Shown in pieces: positions 54,886 to 64,000 of a DNA stretch of 64,000 nt; position 1 is the first letter of the stretch; the number at the start of each line of letters is the position of its first letter. Under the pieces are notes generated by a model. The model saw only the letters and a program-made list of their open reading frames with translations. It ran no database searches and was not told the DNA's origin. Source of the stretch: Notospermus geniculatus (taxonomy: Eukaryota > Nemertea > Pilidiophora > Heteronemertea > Lineidae); contig NMRB01001628.1 of assembly GCA_002633025.1 (NCBI GenBank), positions 1 to 64,000 on the forward strand. The letters run 5' to 3'. Made by a program: the position numbers and the translations under genes.

Positions 54886-56810
54886 ATGTCAAAAGAGAGT
54901 TTCGTCGGGATGGAAAAAATACATTCAAATGGAAACGTGACAATCAGCCAAGTTCTGGCTGATGAATATTTACTGATGCAACTCGTGTTCAATTACATGA
55001 CACGAATTTGGTCAATATTGATAATCATAATCGGATTGCCTAGCAACGCAATGGCGTTCATGGTTGCTACGAAACGAAGTAACCGGAACCAATCGACGTG
55101 TACCTACATGGCTGGTTTAGCCATCGCCGACAGCATCGTCCTCGTCAACTTTATTTTTTATTCCTATCTGTTTTTCTGGCTTAGAGGGGAGGTTTTTCCA
55201 AACCAGGAACTGGCGTTTTTGTGAGTATTGTTGCAGAAAAGAAAATGTTGCCCATTATTCGTCATGGGATACTGCTACTGACAGAGTCAGCAGAGCTGGT
55301 AAAATGGTCGAGTGGCGTCCATCGGTCGGTCGATGGGTCGGTGCGTGTGGCCTTCATCCATCCGTCACGAAGACAAATTCGAGAACTAATGCGTGAGGTT
55401 CTAAATTTACAAACAAAATATGTGATTCCCTCTTCATTTTCGGCTGCGGAAACATTTAGGTTTACATGGCCGACTCCGCTGGTGTCAGCTCAGATTTCAG
55501 CCCATTTTAGTGTAAGCCGTATGATGATTATGAGATTCTCCGCAAAATCACGTCTTCTTCAGGTCATGAAATCACGTGAAATCCACGTCAGACGAAGACG
55601 TGATTTTCACGTGAATCCACGTGTGCTTGCCGTTACTGCTGTTATTGAAATCTAGGGAAAGTCGTGTTTTGCTAAACCAGGAGGTTTACGGAACCTAGTC
55701 TCAAGCCTTATGATTTCTAAATGTAGGTTCACGCATTTCATCTCGTACTCGTCTGGTATGAGCTCAGGTCTCTTCCTGGCCGAGATGTCCGTTGATCGCG
55801 CCATAGCCGTCTGGGCTCCGATGAAGGCAGCCATTTTGTGCAGCCCGTCACGTGCTAAGAAGATCATGGCCATAACGGCACTCTCCACATTTATATGCAA
55901 TATTCAGCTGTTTTGGATCCACACGTACAGTATTGAAGAAAGGACAGGTATTTATTCAAAATATTGCCAACTTTCTCAAGTGTGGAACGTAGGTTAATTT
56001 CTTTGGGCGTGTACTGTACCTCTTGTGTCGTTAGATATGCGGCCTCGAGTTCGTTGCAACAATAACAACGACAAAAGAACGTACGGTCTTGTTCAAACGT
56101 TTCTGGACACCAACCATCTCCAGAAATACATTAGGTCCAGGAAATGAAGTTGAATTTTGTATTTCGTACTTCGGGTTTCGTCAGATTTCCGAAACCTCAT
56201 TAGTGTCTCCAGTTTGAAGATTTTTGGCGAAAAATAACAGTAGAAAATCTTTGCTCAGTCTGATAATGATTGAGTGATTAAAAATGTCTGAAAACTCAAA
56301 ATATTTCTTCAAGGTATGGTGTTGCTCGACTGGAAGGTGCGGGAAGCTCCACTTTTACTCACCATTTCTTTGAATCATCAGCTCATAGTCGGAACAATCC
56401 TGCCCTTTCTCGTTATTGTGGGCTGCAACATGGGCATCATCGTCGGCGTCACACGAGCAGAAAATAAACGTAAACAAATCGCAGCGACGTCTGGTGGCAA
56501 CCAAGAAAGTAAGAAATCACGTGACAGTGAAAGCAAGTACATGGTGCGCATGCTCGTGATGGTCAGCCTCGCTTACTTTTTGCTTTCAATACCGCATAGA
56601 CTGTACGATGCATGTCATACGATCCCTTCCGTAAGTGCTATGTACAACCTGTCGGACTTGTATTGGTTTCTACGATATAAGATTGAGGTCTGGACATTTT
56701 ATTTGCTATGGAGTTTGAATTATGCAGTTAATTTTTACGCGTATATGATTGGAGGAGGAAGCAAGTTTCGGAATGATGCGAAAGAAATCATTGGCTCGCT
56801 CTGTCATTAG
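54886..56810 (+). CDS. Rhodopsin-type GPCR, three exons, intact
   Basis: Exons 54886-55220, 55727-55947 and 56314-56810 (phases 2 and 1) give 350 aa. A second ATG at 54910, shared with the 62.4-kb paralog, may be the true start. The short N-terminus has an NVT glycosylation site. TM1 carries GLPSNAMAF, TM2 AGLAIADS, TM3 AEMSVDRAIAVW (DRA instead of DRY), TM5 GTILPFLVIVGCN, TM6 MVRMLVMVSLAYFLLSIP and TM7 LNYAVNFYAYMIGGGSKFRND (no NPxxY proline). No Cys precedes TM3. Exon borders and phases equal those of the minus-strand genes, so both groups descend from one ancestor. Ligand unknown. It is the only intact member of the plus-strand group here, and its upstream 1 kb is shared with the 62.4-kb locus by duplication. 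Confidence 0.88.
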
Positions 56811-57188
56811 CGGGAGTAAGACAGGCTCGCGCCATGTCAAATTATTATCACAGAAGAATTCTTACCACAATGATCGTTTCCGATAATCAAGAGCGGAGAT
56901 CCGATAGTGTATACGTATCAGTACTTCTAAAATCAAATTTAAGGTTCCAGAATACCATGTTTTGGAAATTTAGGCAAAGTTGAATTTCCCTAACATGGAA
57001 TTTGTGGACCTATTTAGTCTTAAAGCCTTATGATTATGTGATTGTCTGCAAAATCACGTCATAAAATTACGTGAAATCCACGTCAGACGAAGACATAATT
57101 TCACGTGAAAACCACGTGTGCATGCTAGTACGACAATTATTGAAATCCAGCCTATATTACATGTATGTCACTTCACCAGGAAGTTTAT

Positions 57189-57690
57189 CAGGGGCGGATA
57201 CAGAGGGGGTGTTCTGGGGGTTGGACCCCCCGTCGGCGACCAAAGATAACATTTTTTTTCTCTTAACATCGAACATCTCGCTTGTGGCGTAGCGCCTGCC
57301 CGTGTCTTTGATGTAATCATGCTGATACAGTCGTTGCATCGATGATTCGACGAAATTCTCTTCCCCTGCTTGGGAAAACTGTTGCCTTATAGGCCTACTG
57401 GTAGGCCTACTGCATTGTGTATGCGTGCACTATTTCGAAATGTCTAAGAGGCGTGGCATCGGGCTGGCTGGTAAGAACAGAAGATCATACTGTTCAAAAC
57501 AACGTTTGTATCAGACTTTCTCAACCTCAGATGCCAGGAAATCGTGTCTCAGGGCTGCTAATTTTCAACATTTTACTGGGGTTGTTCCCCCAGACCCCCC
57601 GCCATTCGGCGCCGAAGGGAAGGCACAAGAGAGTCCTGGTGCCTCTACCTTCAGAACCCACCCCTCGAGAAAATCCTGGATCCGCCCCTG
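57189..57690. mobile_element. Non-autonomous hAT element, 502 bp, 5-bp target duplication
   Basis: Ends CAGGGGCGGATACAGAGG and GGATCCGCCCCTG are inverted, and TTTAT is present on both sides (57184-57188, 57691-57695). The paralogous intron at about 55680 has TTTAC with no insert, which acts as an empty site. The ends match those of the autonomous element at 25061-29193, which might supply transposase. Confidence 0.9.
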
Positions 57691-58674
57691 TTTATAGAAC
57701 CCTTTAGTTTCAAAGCCTTATGGTTTTCCAGATCTAGGTTCACGTACTTTATCGCCAACTCGGCTGGTGTCAGCACGGATCTGTTGTTATTGAAATGTAG
57801 GGAAACTCGTGTTTTGCTAAACCACCTAGTCTCAAGCCTTATGACTTCTAAATGGAGGTTCACGCATTTCATCTCGTACTCGTCTGGTATGAGCTCAGGT
57901 CTCTTCCTGGCCGAAATGTCGTTTGACCGCGCCATAGCAGGCTCCGATGAAGGCGGCCATCTTGTGCAGCTCATCATGTGCCAAGAAGGTCATGGCCGCT
58001 ATGACTTTCCTCACGTTGGTCCACGAAATGTGGTTGTGAATAGTGCAAAAGAAAACGTCTGGTGGCAAGACCGAATGAAACGATTTTTGAGCGATGGACT
58101 AGTCAAACTGCGATTAGGGCCTGATAGGGATTGGTTTGGTGTCAGGCAGTTAGCTTCTTAAACCCATGACCACGGGAGTAGTTGGCCTACTGACTGACAG
58201 TGCAAAGTCCTGAAAAACAGTGTCAATCATACCTTTCGAAACAGTGGGACTTCCTGTCTCGCGAGGACGAGATTTCAGCGAATCATGCAGTCCAATATGA
58301 CCGCTCTCTGCGTAGCGGAGTGTCTCTGTTGTGCCGGTGCACGTTTACATCAAGCATGTAGCGCATAGGTTGACTTGCTAGCTAATTAACATTCGACGTC
58401 GAAGGAACCATGCGGGACCTAAAACACCGAATAGATCAGATGACGTACCAACTTTTTGGTATCAGGATGATTTAAAATGGAGTTATGCAAGGCAACGTAA
58501 AAAAAATTCTGTTCTTAGATTTCGTAGCCATGTGAACCGGATAGTTTCAGCTCGCATTTTTTATAATTCGCCCGACCTGGTCTCACGTGATAGCTTGCAG
58601 AGTGTGATACACATACCCTTAGTTCGAACCCTATCCCTCACCGTCACCCGCCAGTTGCCGAGACAGAGAGATCA

Positions 58675-59310
58675 GCTCACCGGGGTGAGCTATTACGATG
58701 GTGCAGCGTCCGTCGTCTGTCGTCCGTTAGCAGGGCACGTTTCGTAACCGCTGGAGCATATTGATCTGAAACTTGGTACATCTATACCCCTAGTTCAGGT
58801 CACCTATGACACCAAGTTTCGGTCCGATTCGATTCAGCTTTGCCACCAGGTGGCGGAAATCAAAAACACAAAATGTGCAATAACTCCTGAACTAATGACT
58901 GGATCACCTCCAGATTTTTATCATACATGTAGGTGTATCTAATAAAGATACATTACAAATGTAACGGGTTTTTGATTTGACCTACTTTTCAAGGTCACGA
59001 GGTCAAAGTTCAAAATTTTGCAATTTTGGTGGCGCGTTTCGTGGCGATTTGACATGTTATCTTCTAACTTGGTGTGATCATCTGTCTATCTATCTAGGTA
59101 CCTCTATGTGTACATCACAATTTTTGCTCATCTTGGAAAATGGACATTGGCAATGGCACATGTGTCATAAATTCTCAAACCAGAATGTTTTAACCTTGAA
59201 ATTTGGATCATAATAGTACCCTGGAACTCAAGGCTTGCCCTGGAACATTTCGATTTAACATTTGTCATTTGTTCTTTTGGTACATTCACCCAGGTGAGCA
59301 CATGGTCCAT
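58675..59310. repeat. Dispersed repeat with GCTCACC hairpin ends
   Basis: The block runs from GATCAGCTCACCGGGGTGAGC to CACCCAGGTGAGCAC, and has the phrases TTGATCTGAAACTTGGTAC and CACCAAGTTTCGGTCC. It interrupts the intron between GPCR remnant exons 2 and 3. No coding capacity. The exact ends are uncertain. Confidence 0.55.
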
Positions 59311-60408
59311 GGACCATTTCATTTCGTCAGGTGTCGAATAATCGGACTTTCTTGATAGAGTTCGTTACCTCCGAAACTCCTCTTTTTGCCACTCTATCCA
59401 CGCTTCGTCCACTCCTGGTTGGAACTATGATGCCGTTCTCATTATCATCGGCTGCAACATCGCCATCATCATCGGCGTCAGACGAACAGAAGATACACGT
59501 CAGCGAATGACAGCGACATCTGGCGGCAATTAAGAAAACAAGAAGTCACGTGAGAGAGAATGCAAGTACATGATGCGTATGCTCGTGATGGTGAGCCTCG
59601 CTTACGTTTTGTGTTCCATACTAGTGAGAATGTAGGCCTATGCATTTTATATACATGTACAAGTTTCTAGAATCGGTGCCATGTACAACATGACAGTGAT
59701 GTACTGGTTTCTGCGATACAAAATTGAGTCCTGGGCACTCGGGCTGGTTTGGGAAGTCAACTCCGCAGTGAATTTCTATACGTATGCGATTGGCGCAGGG
59801 AACAAATTCCGGAACGATATGCTAAAGAAATATTTTCAAGATGCCGCAGGAAAAACTCTTGATCCGCTCTATATCTTTAAAATGACTTTCTCCTCTGGTA
59901 TACAGGTTTAAGTTTTTTTAGTGTTCCGCATCTGTGAGTGTTCCCTTCCTATTGTCTGGTGGAATATAAGCTGCGACTTGACAATAGGACACACACAGAG
60001 AAACGTGTCAATCTATCTGCCTGGGTTTCCATAACAATAAACGGACACACTGATACACAGAAACACTGCCAGATGTAACACCTGTACAGGCCTACAATTT
60101 GTTAAATAAAGCCATGGACTTCAACCCTGAGTTTTTTAAAAACACAGAGTTCCTTTCATTGTGTTCTGCCTGTTGGTCAGCGTGCAAAATTTGCAACCTC
60201 TTTTCAACTTCAACAGGAAACAGTACAAACGCCCCCTCAAAAAATCTACGCTACGAAATTTGGAACTTCTTTGAAACTTATATAAGAAACAGTGCCAACG
60301 CCTCCTCAAAAAATGTGCTGCAATAGTTAAATTAAAGATATCTGAGCAACTTGCAGACTGGGGGAAATGTGAATACGAAAGAAATGGTTGAAAATACGTC
60401 TCTAATTT

Positions 60409-61490
60409 GGGTATTGGTAAACAGAGAAATCAAGAAATGAAGAACTCGAGAACTCCCAAGATCGATTAGTTAAACCTATGCCTTCCTACATCTATTCAGG
60501 TCGCATTTGTGTATGGGCAGGTATTTCCGCAAATAAACAAAAGCATATTAGGGACATCGCATGGCAACTTTGACGTCTTGGGCACTTTCGGTAAACAGCC
60601 ATGCAGTAGGATCATTGCTCGAAAGGGCTGAAAATTAACGCTATACCTCCTATAACTTGGGAATAAGGAGACAAGACCAATCCCTACAACTTTTCAAAAG
60701 GGACCCATTGTAAATTCTCAAAGACTTAGGAACTGTAGGGCTAATTCGAGATAGTTCCGGTAAGCAACCATGCAGTGGGATTATTGCCGGAAGGGGCTGA
60801 AAATTAACGCTATACCTACCATAATTTGGGAATAGGGAAATAAGACCAATCCCTACAACTTTTCAAAAGGGACCCATAGTAAATTCTCAAGGACTTAGGA
60901 GCTATAGGCCGAATTCGAGGCTATCCTTCATTTCATGATTTACGCTGAATATCAACCTCACGACACCTCGTGGTAGCTGGTTTAGTAGTGTCATAAATCG
61001 ATTCTTACACTCTTTTTATTGTCAGTATGGTGTAGTGCATGGATTGTGGGTTCAAGTCTGAACAACTTTGGAGCGAATGGTTGTGTGACTGCGCAAATTA
61101 TGGTTATGATTCTCAAACGTTTGACTTGGACTACCACTATTGACCACAAATGAGCGAAGGATCGAAGCCAGGACCCTGCACTGCGCCACAAGGCTCACAG
61201 CTCCAAGGTCCTTAGACAAGGAACTTAGAAACAATTGTCTCGGTTGTGGTCAGGAATGTCCGGGTGGGGGGGGGGGGCATGTCCTATCTGTGCTGTATGA
61301 TACAAAACATATCATCAATCCAGGTTTTTCTGGTGCAGGTGATGTGCTGCACGATGTGCCTCCTATGCTTGTCTTTATTTGCGGCAATAACTGCCCATAC
61401 TGAATACATGCAGAAAGGCATTGGTCCAACTAGTCGATCTTGGGAGTTCTCGATTTCTTCATTTCTTGATTTCTCTGTTTACCAATACCC
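60409..61490. mobile_element. MITE-like element, GGGTATTGGTAAAC ends, 9-bp target duplication, proven empty site
   Basis: A 1,082-bp element. Ends GGGTATTGGTAAACAGAG and CTCTGTTTACCAATACCC are inverted, with arms of about 130 bp including GGGCAGGTATTTCCGC-type words. CTCTAATTT flanks both sides (60400-60408, 61491-61499). The duplicated segment has a single CTCTAATTT at 53547-53555 with no insert. A 2x repeat of about 130 bp (AAAATTAACGCTATACCTCC) lies inside at about 60625-60915. Confidence 0.92.
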
Positions 61491-61650
61491 CTCTAATTTC
61501 CATTGTATAAACACCGCCCAGTAGTAGTACGAACTTTATGGAGGAGTATCTTTTCTGGTCGTGTGGTACCGGTACTTCGGTCTGTTGCCGCTCGCAACGT
61601 GACGACGCTAAACACCTTCGGATCTTCAGACGGCAGGTTCATGAAATATG

Positions 61651-62047
61651 TGCGGATGTCAGGTCGACCTTGCGATGGCACAGAACAGGCGCATACTGAC
61701 TTTTCGGGATCACTTTGGGTCTGAGGCACGACAGCGTGGAACAAATCAGTCGCCGATCTGGTGTGACATGACTGTAGTTGCGTCTCAGTTACGACGATCG
61801 GGATCAGTCGCCGATCCAACAGATCACCTATTGCAAGAGTTGAACCTATTTAATTTCTGTGTCATCCCGACAGGCGTAAATAATTCGCAGGTGACGTGAA
61901 CACGGTTACGATTCCCTGCGCGCTGATGCTGCTTATTCCACGATGATCGTACACATTTTCGTTTTTGTGACCTGACCATGATTGCGACAGCTGATGCCGA
62001 CTGTTCCGTCGTAGCGCAAGCAATCGCAGTGTGACCTGACATCCGCA
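61651..62047. mobile_element. Inverted-repeat element in duplicated flank
   Basis: Ends TGCGGATGTCAGGTC and GACCTGACATCCGCA, about 397 bp, absent from the matching place in the left duplication unit (near 53715). Further internal pairing is weaker. Confidence 0.7.
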
Positions 62048-62375
62048 TTACAGTCAGGAAGCAACAACTGGGCTTGAGCATTTCTGGATTGAAACAAGTT
62101 CAGTTGTTTTCGTCTTGTGAATGGATAAGCAGTGAACCCCGGTCTTGGTGGAAGCGGATGGATGTGGCATTTCACAAATCAACATCAACAGACACGAACC
62201 GTACGGGTATGAAATTCTTGTAGTGGGTGCAATGCGTGACCGTTCGCATTGGCTGCCATTTTAGTTTAGTTACTTTGGGAGATGAGCGTTCTCTGATTGG
62301 ATGTTAATCCATGTTTGACACACAGGCATTGTGGTACTCGACTTTTCACTGAAATCAAAACAGAGTTTCATCGGG

Positions 62376-63892
62376 ATGGAAAAAATAGATTCAACTGGAA
62401 ACGTGACAATCAGCCAAATTCTGGCTGATGAATATTTACTGATGCTGCTCGTGTGGAAGTACACGACACGAATTTGGTCAATATTCGTAATCGCTCTCGG
62501 GTTGCCTAGCAACGCTATGGCGTTCCTGGTTGCTACGAAACAAAGTAACCGAAACCAATCGACGTGTACCTACATGGCTCGTTTAGCCATCGCCGACAAC
62601 ATTTTCCTCGCCAGCTTTATTTTTCAATCGTGTTTGTTTTTGTGGCTGACAGGTGATGTTTTGCCACATCAGGAACTGGCAGTTAGGTGAGTATTATACA
62701 GATCGGAAATGATGCGAATTGTTCGTCATAGGATACTGACACAATGTCAGCAGAGCTAGTAAAATGGGTCGAGTAGCGTCCATCGGTCGGTGCGTCCATC
62801 CATTCGTCACGAAGACAAATTTTAGAACTAATGCTAAGGTTCTAGATTTACAAACAAAGTATGTGATTCTCTCTTTTCGTTTTTGGCTACGGAAACATTT
62901 AGGCTTTCACAATACATAGCCTACTCCGCTGGTACCACCTCGGGTCTCTTCCTGGCCGAGATGTCCGTTGACCGCGCCACAGCCGTCTGGGCTCCGATGA
63001 AGGCGGCAATCTTGTGCAGCCCGTCACGTGCTAAGAAAGTCATGGCTGCGACGGCATTCTTCACATTTGTATGCAATATTCAGCTGTTTTGGATCAAATC
63101 GTACGGTATTGAAAAAAAGACAGGTATTTATTCGAAATATTGCCAACCTTCTTAAGCTGTGGAACGTATGCTAATTACTTTGGTCATGTACTGTCCATCT
63201 CTGTCGTGAGATATGCGGCTGCTAGTTGCATCATGCATCATACACAATAGCAACAACAACGACAAAAGAACGTACGGTCTCGTTCAAAAGTTTATGGACT
63301 CCAATTTTTCCTTCTTTCTGTAACAATGTCTCAAGTTTGAAGATTGCGAAAAAAAATGTCGGTAGAAAACCTTTGCCCAGTTTGATTGATTTAGACCATG
63401 AAATTGTCTCAAAACTCAAAATATTTCTTGAAGGTATGAGTGGTGCTGGGCTGGAAGGTGAAGAAAGCTCCGTTTTTGTCACTCTTTCTATGAATTATCA
63501 GCTCATAGTCGGAACAATCATGCCCTTTCTCGTTATTATCGGCTGCAATATCGCCATCATCGTCGGCGTCAAACGTAAACAAATCGCAGCGACGTCTGGT
63601 GGCAACCAAGAAAGTAAGATATCACGTGGTAGTGAAAGCAAGTATCTGATGCGCATGCTCGTGATGGTCAGCCTCGCTTACGTTCTTCTTCCAATACCGT
63701 TGAGACTGTACGATGTATATCATTCGATCACTTTCGTAAGTGCTATGTACAACCTGTCGGACTTGTATTGGTTTCTACGATTGAGGATTGAGTACTGGAC
63801 ACTTTATTTCCATGGAATTTGAATTATGCAGTTAATTTTTACGCGTATATGATTGGAGGAGGAAGCAAGTTTCGGAGTGATGCGAAATAAAT
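62376..63892 (+). pseudogene. GPCR paralog with frameshift in TM7
   Basis: Exons 62376-62686, 62903-63123 and 63434-about 63892 match the intact gene at 54.9 kb in borders and phase. TM1-TM6 read through: GLPSNAMAF, ARLAIADN, AEMSVDRATAVW, GTIMPFLVIIGCN, LVMVSLAYVLLPIP. Five codons are missing in frame from the third loop. One base is lost near 63810 (TTCCATGG where the paralog has TTGCTATGG), so the frame stops after LYFHGI at 63822 and loses TM7. A second lesion follows: in the original frame GAA is replaced by TAA near 63887. It is probably a young pseudogene, since its TM1-6 codons are otherwise well kept. Confidence 0.85.
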
Positions 63893-64000
63893 CATTGGTT
63901 CGCTCTGTCGTTGGCGGGAGTAAGGTCCGTGCTTTCTGCAACAAAGCTAGGCCCTTGTTTTAGAAGCGGTGGTGTAGGGCCGTAGTGTAGTTTAACGGTT

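Larger units (their letters stand above)
52370..56820. repeat. Left unit of a ~7.4-kb-offset tandem duplication
   Basis: The GPCR exon-3 remnant, its 3' flank, the 5' flank and all three exons of the following GPCR gene align in order with 59330-63900. Each unit has since gained its own insertions. Start codons of the two following genes are 7,466 bp apart (54910 and 62376). Confidence 0.85.
57000..59900 (+). pseudogene. GPCR remnant (exon 2 and exon 3 only), broken
   Basis: 57005-57140 copies intron 1 of the intact gene. About 57840-58020 is an exon 2 relic (FISYSSGMSSGLFLAEMS); its acceptor has mutated from TGTAG to TGGAG, and the TM3-TM4 region has deletions (AGGCTCCGATGAAGG). About 57705-57780 is a further piece of exon-2 start. 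Exon 3 (about 59340-59870) aligns with 52374-52860. It has a TAA in the third loop after SGGN, a frameshift at TM5, a TAG in TM6, and a still readable TM7 (VNSAVNFYTYAIGAGNKFRND). No exon 1 is found. Confidence 0.85.

Overview
The window is nuclear DNA of an animal, most likely a marine invertebrate deuterostome (echinoderm, hemichordate or cephalochordate). The evidence is spliced genes with GT/AG introns, tRNA-derived SINEs, a very dense load of short inverted-repeat transposons, and the frequent short words GTAGGCCTAC, ATGTACATGTAC and CCGGTA. The species cannot be named from sequence alone. It is a draft assembly, with an N run at 52208-52240 inside a poly-C tract and one N at 19749.

Layout. 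(1) 1-13.6 kb, minus strand: three paralogous rhodopsin-type GPCR loci, each built of three exons (TM1-2, TM3-4, TM5-7). One is a broken first exon at the left edge, one is intact (2807-6887), and one carries a 2-base deletion in exon 2 (9232-13558). (2) 13.6-17.6 kb: intergenic, with a broken non-LTR retrotransposon reverse transcriptase and MITEs. (3) 17.7-25.06 kb, plus strand: a four-exon gene for a small secreted protein with a LamG-like domain and a PAN/apple domain. (4) 25.06-29.19 kb: a complete hAT transposon with an open transposase, inserted directly after that gene's stop codon. (5) 29.2-38.2 kb: intergenic, made mostly of nested inverted-repeat elements and a Harbinger-type transposase remnant. 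(6) 38.2-64 kb, plus strand: a second GPCR subfamily, with one intact gene (54886-56810) and three broken loci, partly generated by a tandem duplication with an offset of about 7.4 kb.

The main discovery is a 10,468-bp element at 41153-51620. It has perfect 90-bp terminal inverted repeats beginning CACCCTGG and a 5-bp target duplication (GAGAT), and it lies in the TM3 codons of a GPCR exon. It carries two convergent spliced genes whose start codons lie 0 and 9 bp inside the two TIRs. One encodes a multi-C2H2 zinc-finger protein. The other encodes a protein of about 1,513 aa that joins a YqaJ-type PD-(D/E)XK nuclease to a C-terminal half with P-element/THAP9-like transposase motifs. I know of no named superfamily with this combination of TIR, TSD and gene content.

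Because the GPCR loci are paralogous, several insertions can be compared with an unoccupied copy. These comparisons define TTAA, 5-bp and 9-bp target duplications without outside data. They also reveal a MITE-like family (termini GGG...GTAAAC, 9-bp TSD) with different subterminal repeats in each copy. The GPCR genes appear to be a fast-turnover, chemoreceptor-like array. Of the six loci seen, two read cleanly from start to stop.
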